From Isoetes taiwanensis (lineage: Eukaryota > Streptophyta > Lycopodiopsida > Isoetales > Isoetaceae), in contig JAJEKV010000005.1 in NCBI GenBank assembly GCA_021234155.1, positions 29,071,617 to 29,135,616 on the forward strand: a stretch of 64,000 nt of DNA, given 5' to 3'. The position numbers and the translations under genes are program-made. The notes under the pieces are model-generated. The model was not told the origin of the DNA, made no database searches, and worked only from the letters and a program-made list of their open reading frames with translations. Below are positions 38,978-49,649 of this stretch, piece after piece (the first letter of the stretch is position 1; each line of letters starts with the position of its first letter).

Positions 38978-41900
38978 CTACATCTCTTTAGTTGCCTGCA
39001 AGAAGTTCCGGAGAGCTGCAATTCTTGCATCAATATCAGAGGGATCATAACCTGCAAACCAGCATAACACTTAGCACATAGAGAATACAATTACGTACAA
39101 GTTTAGACAAAAAGGAACCTGCAGAACACGCATCAGTAACATCCTCGGACGTCGTCTCATCGGGATCTATTTCTCGGGTGCTTTGTGGTAGCGAGTCCCT
39201 GGTGGAACCCATCCGTTCCAATGTTTTAAACCTGGATGCAGAAATTTTTTTTTAATTATGCAATCAAAAGAAATAAAGACGTACTACAACTGTAAGTTGT
39301 CTATGAAAAATACCTTGCAAGCTTGGCTCTTACTTCCTGGAGGAGTTTTCCTGGTGAGCTTTCACGAGAACGCTCTTTCTTCCCTATCTGTCGGAACCAG
39401 AGGGATCTATTAACTTCATAGAAAAAGGACACATGCTTAAATTATAATGTTCCATTGATAAGAAAAGTATATTCAATTCGTCTCTCTTTTCCATTGTAAA
39501 TAACTTCGGCCATAATTTTCAATGCGTTATGATAACACAATTCACCAGCCTATATGCAAAAGCCATGATGAAGTGCTGAAATATCTGGATGCATTGGCTT
39601 GGTTGGGGAATCTCAAATTAAACCAGCCACATAAATCTTGCATTTGTATAGCCCTCACTTTAGTTTGTACAAGAAACTTCATCTGAGACAACAAGGCCAA
39701 AAAGATTCCAAAGGATGGAGAAAAGTGAAATATCCTTGAGATGAACAGCATCCTTTCTACATAAACAATCTGGACACTCCACAACATAATTAAATACGAA
39801 AGACAATTCTTCAGGTTCGGAGCTACGGAGCTGGTAAAAGATTCTTCATGTTATGGATGCAAGACGTGAAGGTTAGGCTGTCACTCGTGTACTTATGTTG
39901 AATGGAGTGCTAGAATAAGGACAAAATCAAGCAGAAAAATCTCAAGTGACCATAGGGACATATATGTCCCTTGAAGAATGACGTTTGATACAGCAAACCT
40001 AATGGCCATGCTGGGTTCTTTATTTCCTGTTATCCGCATGTTCCGGGCATAAATCCCTTTGTTAGAAACATCCTCAATAGCAATATATCTATTATCAAAA
40101 TTATCTGCAACAGTCGATGCTCGTTACCCGCTTGTTCCGGTCATAAATCTCTTTGTTAGAAACAACATCAATAGCAATATTTTTATCATCAAAATTATCT
40201 GCAATGCATGATTTCTATTTAGTATGGTTAATACATTTTTATTTACATACAAATGTTTACTAGCAGTCTACCTGAGCTTCAGTATCGCTGACGTGCCGAG
40301 TTTGTTGAAGCTTCCTCTCTACTTTGTTTTCCCTACCAGTAATAAATTCCAACGAAACATTGGTAATCTCAGATACAGAAAATGTATGAGAAATACTTTA
40401 GATTTTGGACTTCTGTTTGAAAAAATCCAATTCAAAATTCACAAGGCAACTCAATTCTATATCCAATAGAAAAATTGTTAATAATCGTAAGAACAACAAT
40501 TCTTACATTCTTCTATGAGACAATTTTGCACACAAGCAGAATTTACCATTTCTTTCCCGCAATATCACGATATGGATACCTTTGGTCAATCTTTATTTTA
40601 CTTGAGACCTTGAAAATGCAGCATAGATTCAGCCCCATAAAAACATCCAAAGCTGATAAATATCTATACATGCTTCTGCTTAATAACTTCCAAGCCAAAG
40701 TGTCATGCTTCTAAGGTATTTTTCCATCAATAGTACACAATTAGATTTTCTACTTCGAATTGTAATAATAAATGGGCATTTGGGCATTCCTCTATTCGTT
40801 CTCATTCTTTCAAATTCTATTACCATCTAAAGCATTCATTCTAATGGGTATCTCTCTGGTTGTGGACTATCTTGGATATGCAAACTAGCATGACTGCATA
40901 AAAGTACGCATATGAAAGTTCCACAAATAAGTACCTGCAATGGAGGAGTTGAAGACCTTCCAGATAAGCTTGAACAGGGACTAGTATCTTTTAGGGAGAA
41001 ATCAAGATGCTTCTGACCATTCCATCCAGTTTCCCTGCTCGTTTGTGCAGTTATCATGTGTTATAGAAATGACCAAGTAATCTTACAGATAGCGCAATCA
41101 CAATTCGAAAGATATTATGTTCAGCTGCATAGCTGTATGAATGAGCTTTAAAGCAAATTTACCTTGCAGTTTGAACTGGGTTTGGTTTCCTACATGTAGA
41201 TCTTGACCCAAAAGTTGGACAAGAGGAAGACCGATGGCCTGCAGAGCCAAATCAGTATTATAAAAACAAGCTCATATTATTCTGAAATAATTTTCGAATT
41301 AAAAGAGAAGTTGCTAATAGCAGAACAAAATCTTTATATTTGCTTCTATACTGGTTAAAAAGTCCAAGCGTGCAGGCACATTAATATCACAAGACAATAC
41401 AGAGAAGTGCATGCACAATGGACGCCCACATTGGTTAATTCTCCTGCAATATGAGCAAGTCCAAATGACTCTGTTATTCACCTCTTCCTGAAGCTGGGGA
41501 TGGCCTACGACTGTTTGTGTTACTGACATAACCACTAGAGCCAGATTGTTCTCTGAAATTTTAAAATCCATTAGGATAATGTTATGCAAAATAATTTTGT
41601 ATCTTAATCTAACATGCTTACCTTGACCGTGTACGACAAGGGGGTAAATCTCTCCCTGATGGTGGCTTGGTTCTGCAGCAAAAGTGTTATAAATCATGCA
41701 CACCAATAATTTCTAATATATCCTTTTTGTGACTACATTTGACATTTTAAAGTGACTATGAGCAGTGGCCAAAAGGAGATGCCTTTAGCACATAACAGAA
41801 AGAGAAAATAAGTTGTAAATGTACACTCTATACAATCTACCTGGAAAGCATATTCACATTGGCATAGGAACTGCAGGAAAAAAATTAAATCCTTATCAAC

Positions 41901-44900
41901 ATCAATCCAGACAAAACAAATTATACCTTCGCCTGAAATGATCGAGCTCGCTCTCACTCTCTCGGACCCTTACACGTAGCTGTCTTTCTGACTCTTTAAC
42001 TTGCCTTATCTGAAAGCAACGCATTTATCAAGAAACTTCAGGAGCAGAATAAGAGAAAAGCATGTGACCAATTATGACTAGCTCCTTTCCTTAAGAATTT
42101 ATGTTTGCCGCGTGATAAACAAACCTCTTCTAAGAGGGCCACCTTTTCTAACATCAAATTTGCCACTGTCTTCTTACGACACTTCTTTTCCTCTCTTAAA
42201 TCCAACTGTAGAGCCACACAATAGGACTTTTATTATTTGGGAGAAAATCTATGCACTTGGTGAGACAATCATGCAAATAAGAAAAATACAAGCATTTTAT
42301 GACAAGATGCAAATATATTTCTGGTGCTCTTTTAGGGGGATAAAATCAAATTCTAAATGCTGACTTTTTAAAATTGATAATTGCAGGCCATTTTTTTTTA
42401 TATAACTGAGTTAGGACTGCTTGGCACAAGAAGCGGCAACTAGATTATTTCCTGGCTCCATGCACAGTTGAGGTTAAAATAAGGTCCTTCCCAGAATCTA
42501 TTCTGCTGAATTTGCATTCTTGGACTGCATAATAGAAAAATGCATGTGGCTGCCCATATTTGTTCTTTCACTTGGTTGCAAGATGAGTAGAATATTGATT
42601 AGAGACCTGAAGTTGGTCCAATTTCCTCCGCATGGCCTGGGTTTCTCTCTGGCAATCCTTCTGCAAGCATGTCCATGTTGAACACGTTAGCCACACAGAA
42701 CAAACATGTGCTTCACTACCAGAATAAGAAGACCATTAGCTGATATTGAACAGAATAAGTTATACTGATCATTGAACTAATTAAAAAACTTAAACAATAA
42801 ATGGTGCCCAATATGTTTAAATAACACGATAGAATAACATGAAGTTTATTAATACTTTCTAAAGCCTATGAAAGTAAATATATTTGGAACCACAAGCCAC
42901 AGGAATCGTTCACGACATCATCAAAAGGAGTATATATTCTCACCAAGAACTTTGTTAATCTTATTTGATTATAGGAGGTACCTTTGTTTCATACTTAGAG
43001 AGAAGTAGTTTGTACTTATGCTGCCACATAGCAAGTTCATTGATCAACTCATTTTTGTCAATCAACTTGGTTCTGGTAATCATGCATTGTGGAATTGGTC
43101 AGGCCAAACAACAAACTACAATTTCATGTTATTATTTAATAGGTGGTCCCCCAACTATAAAACTTCCCACAGGTGGCCATATGAATTTACCTGTTATCTG
43201 GATGACTGGATACTCGGCCTGGCTTGAAGGAGCCCAACTGTAAATATATGGAAGTAAGAAATCTCATATCTCCAAGTTAAATCTATGATAAGTAATAAAT
43301 ACATTCTTTGATGGAGAGATAGAAATGCAGCCAGATCTCACAAATTTAAGCATTCCATGATGTTATCTACAACATTCATGTCTTCAATATCAATAAGTTT
43401 CTTTTAGCATGAGATTTTCTGATGCTCTTTTGCCCTTCTGGATTGATCATGGGTACACCAAGAGCCTGGAGGGTATTCATTCATGCACCCTGCTGATCAT
43501 ACACATTTTGTATGATTTTGCCCTTGTAATTGTATTTTATCCATCAGTGTACTGATATATCAGAACGTTAGAAAGCTTTTAACCTTAAACCGTTCTGTTC
43601 ATCAAGGTAAGCAGGATAAGGACTGACGCAAGGTACGAAGATCCCTTTAGGAAATTGAGGATCTTTGTCTTCCCAAGTTGACAGGTAATTGGCTTCCAAA
43701 CTTGATAACGCATGCATGTGGGTAAGACAATATTGTGTTTGGATGTGATTCCACTTACTCGATAGGCCAGTTAATCTAATGTTATGACTAAGCCAACACA
43801 GATGCTCCTGTATTGCAGAAGAGAATGAATCTAGAGAATCTATTGTCAACCACCCACCGGGGACCATTCTCCTCTCCTCTTTTGCCTCAAAACATGCTTT
43901 GAGTTAGACACAGGCTTGCCCCGAGAACCACCCTACCTTCGTTTTAAGTTTGATCACTCTTTTGATCTCAACTATAATCTTGAGCTTCATACACGATTGA
44001 GGGGCATTCATATGTTTCAAAATGTGGAAGAAAAGGCCACAATGCTCACTTCTGCTCCTGCCTAAGCACCGTTCCACACAAGCTTTGCTCCTCTCGTAAA
44101 CAACGTGAACAAATGCCCCAAAACCTTCCACTTATGCTCGCACACTTCTTGATGTGGAACAAGCAGATTTGCTGGACCTTAGATTGCAGCCCCGGCCTCA
44201 ACCCGCCTCTCTTTTCTCTACTTCCCTTATGCAAGAAGCTATGAGCAAAATGAACACTGGAAAAGCAAAAGATTGTGATGACCTGCAAGCTGAATTTCTG
44301 GTACATGGGATGGATACCCTTGCGCCCATTGTGGCAGATTTATTTAATGAGATAATCTGCTCAGGCTTTTTGAAACCATGGACCATTAATATCATCAAAC
44401 CAATTTTTAAGGCTGGTGATCCAATGAATCCAAACAATTACCACCTCATCATGATTGGACATGTCATAGCAAGGTTATATGGAAGCGCATTAGACTTGAT
44501 TATCAGTGGACACACGGAGATAAATCTCCTTAGAGCAAAAGGTCAGGCTGGTTTCAGGAGAAATTTCTCAACAATAGACCATATATTTACATTGAGGTCT
44601 ATCATTGAGGAAGCTAAAGCCTTGAAAACGAAAGTGTACAGCTGCTTTGTGGATTTCCGCAAAGCCTTTGATATGGGCTGTTTTGATGCTTTATGAAAGT
44701 GTCTTGGGAAAAATCAAAGTGCCTGGAGGCTGGTTGGATGAAATCAGCAGCACAATAGGGGTTAAACAGGGCTGCCCCTTATCCCCTAGCCTATTTGGTT
44801 TATATATTGATGGGCTGGAAAGCTTTGTAGCAGCGCTTGGAGGGGACGGATCTGCTTTAGCTGAGGAGTGCATATCCATCCTTCTATAAGCAAACGATGT

Positions 44901-46537
44901 GGTACTTATATCCTCTTCCCCTGAAGGCCTTCAACATCATTTGCTGGCAGTTGGAAAAATTTGCATGCAAAGAAAGCTCAAGGTGAACTTGGACAAAACA
45001 AAAGTAATGGTTTTCAACACGTCACGAGCTTGCATGCATCGCAACTCCTTCTTTTTTATGGATCAGCAAGTAGAAGTGGTCTCTCATTATACCTACTTGG
45101 GGGTGCAATTTAAAGGTCCCATCTTCAGCATGAAAGATGCAGCACATGCAAGGCTCACAAAAGGATATGCCTTGCTTGCAATGCTAGAAAAAAGATGTTT
45201 CCAATCAGATTTTCAAGACGTCCCAGCGAAACTCCACCTTTTCAATACCTTAGTTAGACCAGCTGCTTTATACAGAGCCTTGATGTGGGGGATGGACATG
45301 ACAGCTAAAGAATGGGCTCAAATAGAGAGGCTGCAAATCTATTTTCTGTCCAAAATGATTATGAGCAAAGTCTCTGTACCGCATCCTATCATGTCAGCAG
45401 AATTTCCGGCTACTCCTCTGCAGCTGGATGCAGCATTCCAGTTAGTGTCCTTGCATAAGGAGCAGAAGCTGGGCGTCGCAGCAAGGTCAAAGCAGGCTTC
45501 CATGGATTGCCCTCAAGTCTTCAAAAAAGTTGGCTGAAAAGAGAGTCCAAGAATGTTGGTACGCAAAGGCATCGCAATGGGCTGTCTCTTTGGGATTTGG
45601 TTTGTAAAATCTGCCTCCTTTCCAATATAACATGGCTGCAGCTACTACTGCTGTAAATCCTAAAGCTAAAAAGAGAACTCAAAAAGATAAGAATCGGCTC
45701 ATCCAGCACAATCTGGAACTTTCATACATATCAAGGACATGGTTAACTCCAAAGGACCTTCCCACCAAAATGCAATTCTACAAAGATCACTTCCTTGAGA
45801 TCAGTGAAGATAGTTTCATCGAGCGGCCAGGATATTTGAATATTCACCTCGTACATAAAGTGAGACATGCTATTGGTCAGCTCAGGGTCTCATCTCATCA
45901 GCTTGAGATTGAAGCTGGCCCGGCGATTAGACCTAAAGTTGAGCGGACAAAGAGGGTTTGCAGATTGTGCCATTGAATGCAATTGAGTCTGAGGAACACT
46001 TCATCTTTACATGTCCGGTCTATTATGAGATACAGGGCAGGTTTCATTGCTTGTTTCGCGAACCTACCTCTCTGTCAAAACTCATCAGGTATGAAGACTA
46101 GAAACGTATAGCTCTTTTCCTCCACCAAATCACTGTTCATAGAAGGAATCTGTTGAAGGAGCAGGCTGGTGAGAGAGATAGACAAGGAAGTGACCTTACA
46201 CAAAGGCAGATCACTCTCTTTCTGATTGGAGGGGGTAAGGATAATAAACGGAGGTCAGGTCCCCTTCCTGGACCCCCTAATCCGGTCCCAAGAGGGATAT
46301 CCATGAAAGTGTCAAGAAGAAGAAAGCGGGCTGTAAAGGACAAACAAAAGCAGTCACTTCGTACTTTGAACCAGTGGCCAAGAAGACAAAAGCTTCATGA
46401 CTTCATAGTTTAGTTTTTCTTTTTTTTTCATTTTTATGTAACATCTCTAGGAGGCTGCAAATGCGCCCCTAGGTGCACATGATTGCTGTACAAAATGGTC
46501 TCATAGACCCAAGAGGTCTTTCGTAGACGTTAATATA

Positions 46538-46570
<33 letters not shown>

Positions 46571-47990
46571 TGAAAACCAGCGTTTATTTTCAAGAAGCTT
46601 GAAATGTTGTGAAGTGGAACTTCATAAAGTATACTCCTCCCCTGATACTTCTTCCACCATTCACATTATTGAGTACGGTTTGCTCATAGAATGCCGAATA
46701 CTGAGCCCTAGAGTTTTCAAAATGTGTACCGTTTGCCTTGTAAGCTGGGAAAAATTACTAGGATTTTCCAAATGTGTACCATTTTCAAGACTTGTGAGTT
46801 GGTAACACTATTACTTCTCTGGAAACGAAAGAATTATAAAGTTTCTATATTCACATTATGAAGACTCATAAGAAGATCACCTGTGGATTATGACCAGAAT
46901 TTTCTTTCAACATCCTATCAACAAGCTTGCCAGTCATTTCAACTGGTTGTTCTTCACTCCTTGGCAGATCCACCTTCGCTTTCAGTTCGTCCATCTCATG
47001 CTTAAGTCTCTGAATTGTTCTTCTCAAAATTTCAGGATCTGAACTGTTTTCATGAAGGAGTGGTAATGGGTAATGAACTCTGCAATCATACAAAACCCAA
47101 AGCTATTATGCTTGACAGAGAATCAGTGACTTTACTACTTGAACTGTAACTATAAACAATTATCATCCTCCTCCCTCAGCCCTGTAATCCCCTAGTCCTG
47201 GATATTCCATGTGCTATTCACTAGGCTATCAAATAACTAGCCATCTTACGCTTCTGCTACTCCTTGAAGGCTGGCCCATAGCAATTGCTTCCTGCTCAAG
47301 TCACTAAGTACAATCGCATCCTTTAGGCATGGAGGCAATGTAAGAAGCATATATTTATAAACAAATATTCCTTAGACCAGTTAGTATGGCAAGTAGTTAC
47401 CTATCAAACTCCCCCACATAAGTAAGTATAAGATAGCGCTTGTTATTTGTGGACTCTTGAGGTGCCTCAGCTGTATTGGTTTTCCTGTTTCAGGGACCAG
47501 AGAATATCAGGTCCTGCAAACAGGATGCCAACAATAAGAAAATACTTTCAGGGTGCAACTTCCCATCTATTGTTTCTTCTTTACCTGGCTTTAAGTACCT
47601 CAAGCTCATGGTATGTCAACAAGCTAACAAAGACAGAATCCGAGTCCTCCATAATCGCTGAACGCAGCATCTTAACAAATACTGAAAACTTTTTGAAATT
47701 CCCTGTTTTGCGTGTGATCTCCTCAATGTCTACAAAAAGACAAGGACAAAAGTTGCGTTTGAAATAATGGCTCAAGGTTCACTATAAACAGGATTACTAA
47801 ATGCAACCTAGACGAACAAAGCAGAGAGAGACGGGCATTTACAGTAAGAAGTGAACTCGCCACGCCATAATGCTCCATCGCTCTTTTGCTCAGCTTCTAC
47901 GCTCAGCGACTGGCTAGATGTTGCAGAAACGGTGACAGCGTACTGATCGTTTTCAAAGGTCAAGACGCCCGCATCGCCAACCTCCGCCAT
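38978..47990 (-). CDS. VFL3: CCDC61/VFL3 homologue, basal-body protein, about 17 exons
   Basis: Minus strand. Exons: 47990-47843, 47729-47585, 47484-47401, 47079-46881, about 43065-42982, 42660-42607, 42205-42125, 42009-41927, 41870-41841, 41672-41622, 41552-41482, 41238-41163, 41034-40935, 40332-40272, 39387-39314, 39231-39119, 39051-38978. All have GT-AG borders; phases agree except at the 40935/40332 junction. The coding total is about 509 codons, close to human CCDC61. The N-terminal head has LWRGEF, EEITRKTGNFKKFSVFVKML, SLLTYHELEVLKAR, NNKRYLILTYVGEFDR and HYPLPLLHE. A coiled coil, a Ser/Arg-rich region and the C-terminal DIDARIAALRNFLQATKEM follow. In algae VFL3 acts in basal-body number and placement. 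CCDC61 is structurally related to SAS-6 and binds microtubules. A LINE sits in intron 4. Confidence 0.88.
40027..40210. repeat. Tandem duplication (about 90-bp copies) in a VFL3 intron
   Basis: CTTTGTTAGAAACA, ATCAATAGCAATAT and ATCAAAATTATCTGCAA occur in the same order at about 40027-40114 and about 40124-40207. Confidence 0.75.
43080..44149. other. VFL3 intron 4, part left of the LINE
   Basis: No exon of VFL3 could be recognised here. A 99-codon minus-strand frame (43867-43568) is open but has no family match that I know. The true 5' limit of the LINE insertion may lie inside this stretch. Confidence 0.35.
44150..46571 (+). pseudogene. Second LINE family, in intron 4 of VFL3, ending in a (TTTC)n tail
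   Basis: 5'-truncated non-LTR retrotransposon in the opposite orientation to VFL3. The reverse transcriptase shows MNTGKAKDCDDLQAEFL, TINIIKPIFKAGDP, GQAGFRRNFSTIDHIFTL and SCFVDFRKAFD (44230-44670). A frame break follows, then GVKQGCPLSPSLFGLYIDGL (about 44760), and a catalytic block reading ANDVVLISSS after a stop (usually YADD). LKVNLDKTKVMVFNTS and YTYLGVQFKG come next. A C-terminal Cys/His block CRLC...ESEEHFIFTCP lies at about 45958-46017. The 3' end is a TTTC microsatellite at 46537-46571. At least four stops or frameshifts are present. Confidence 0.85.
46537..46571 (+). repeat. (TTTC)n microsatellite, LINE 3' tail
   Basis: About eight TTTC units directly follow the LINE 3' untranslated region. 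Several LINE clades end in such short repeats instead of poly(A). Confidence 0.85.
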
Positions 47991-48450
47991 GATGCTCTTG
48001 TGCAGAAGCGCCGGATCTTTGTCGCATGAAGAGTTCTTGGCACCACCGTGCCACCATGTCCAAAGGTGAAGTTTGCATGATTTTGTGGTTGTTTTGTATC
48101 GCGGGCGTAGAATGCGTTAATGGATCATGCATCTTTACCGGTTTATTTGCATCTTTTGTTCGTGCAGAATGTTCCCTCGTTTGTGCTAGATCAATTACCA
48201 CGAATTTTTTCAACGAAAAATGAATTGAGCGTTTCAATGATGCAAACAATACTAATAAAAATGCATACACTTTGATTCTATTCTTCGAGATTCTTTGATG
48301 CTCCAGTGCATGCACGCCAAGTGTCGAAAAATATTTTTGAGGAACATTTTTTGTATTTTCCTAGTTAATATTTATTGAGGAGGAGCCACAGCCACGTGAC
48401 TCCCCTTGCTCAATCAATCCATCTAAGCTTCCTTGAGCAAAGAATGAGTG
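47991..48450. other. Upstream region of VFL3
   Basis: Probable promoter and 5' untranslated region of VFL3, which is transcribed leftwards from here. I see no clear TATA box at a fixed distance and no other gene. Confidence 0.35.
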
Positions 48451-48606
48451 CATTTATTGTGGCCATTAATACACTCTAATAACTTGATGAGACATGTGTG
48501 CACTTTGCATTTATTGCGGCCATTAATACACTTTGCATTTATTGTGGCCATTAATACACTTTGCATCTATTGCGGCCATTAATACACTTTGCATTTATTT
48601 GCGGAC
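48451..48606. repeat. Minisatellite, units of about 28-30 bp
   Basis: GCATTTATTG(T/C)GGCCATTAAT followed by ACACTTT recurs about five times, once interrupted by about 30 bp of different sequence (48476-48505). Confidence 0.85.
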
Positions 48607-48908
48607 CATTATTCGGCGCCCCATAGCCGGGACATTGCTTGCTTTTGCATACAAAACTCCGGCGCCATTGCAGTCCACAAGGCATTTCTGTGGATCAATG
48701 CAGCCATGCGAGCGATGATGAGACAACTCGGCAAATCCACTTCCATTCCATGCATACTTCAGACAAGTTGCGTGCTCTATATCTCTCATCCCATTCCCTC
48801 TCTGGCCCATACGATAGCATGAGGTTCCCCACATCTATTCTTCAACAAACCAAACTAGAAACATTAAACAAATAAATTACATTAAACAAATGAGATAAGA
48901 GATAAAAA
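48607..48908. other. Unassigned intergenic sequence
   Basis: Nothing recognisable as a gene or element. Confidence 0.35.
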
Positions 48909-49110
48909 GATGCTCGCGTTGGCGGCCAAGTGGTTAAGCTAATGGTTATGGGAAACCCCAGATCCGGGCTCAAAGCCCACGCCCATCATCGGGTGCGACT
49001 AAATAAACAAAAAGGTCCATCGGCGTTGTTAGCTTTAGTGGTGAGGCCATTGGTTCGGGCATCAAACAAAGGTGACCTAGCAAAGCACTAATGACTGTGG
49101 GTGCAATTGC
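48909..49110 (+). repeat. tRNA-like SINE candidate
   Basis: TTGGCGGCCAAGTGGTTAAG resembles a Pol III A box. About 40 bases later, CCGGGCTCAAAGCCC resembles a B box (consensus GGTTCRANNCC). A second tRNA-like phrase (GCTTTAGTGGTGAGGCCATT then GGTTCGGGC) follows at about 49036. The cloverleaf is not complete enough for a working tRNA. Confidence 0.35.
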
Positions 49111-49178
49111 ATATTCCTTTTAAAAACACGTAAATTCGGCATTTTAGCCATTTTTTAAAAAAACAAGCCCAAAAAAGC

Positions 49179-49465
49179 GGTGAGCCTAAAAAAGTCCACA
49201 TTTGAAGACAAGCGGAGGTTTTCTTGGTTTTGGACAAAGTAAGAAACACACTTTTGGAGCACAAAATGCAAGCTGAAAAGAAAAGCCTATCTTGGCATAG
49301 AGAAGACAGATCCTTATTAAATTATAATTTATTTAAAAAACGCAGTGAGCCTAAAGAAATCCACATTTCGAAGACAAGCAGGTTTTCTTGTTTTTAAACA
49401 AAGTAAAAGACAAACTTTTTAGACCAACAAAATGCAATTGAAAAAAGAAAAGAGACATGGCAGGT
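49179..49465. repeat. Tandem duplication (about 125-bp copies, 164-bp period)
   Basis: GTGAGCCTAAA, TCCACATTT, GAAGACAAGC, GGTTTTCTTG, ACAAAGTAA and CAAAATGCAA occur in the same order at about 49181-49300 and about 49345-49463. Confidence 0.75.
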
Positions 49466-49649
49466 CATTAATGGAATATATTACATTTAAAATAGGGCAC
49501 ATAGAATAAAATGTTTAACTTTTGGAGCGGAAATTTTAAATATCAAAGGAACATCCTTTGCGTGTATTTCCTCATCGATTGAGAACCTCCGGAGACTTAG
49601 GCTTAGTAGCTTCTAAGATTTTCCTCCCGGACTTCAGTAGGACCTTCAA

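Noticed and set aside
43568-43867. 99-codon minus-strand frame as an extra VFL3 exon
   Set aside because: No splice sites in the right phase, no coiled-coil character and no match to CCDC61. It is more likely repeat-derived.
48909-48990. Functional tRNA gene
   Set aside because: The A- and B-box-like parts are present, but an acceptor stem and anticodon stem cannot be paired into a full cloverleaf.
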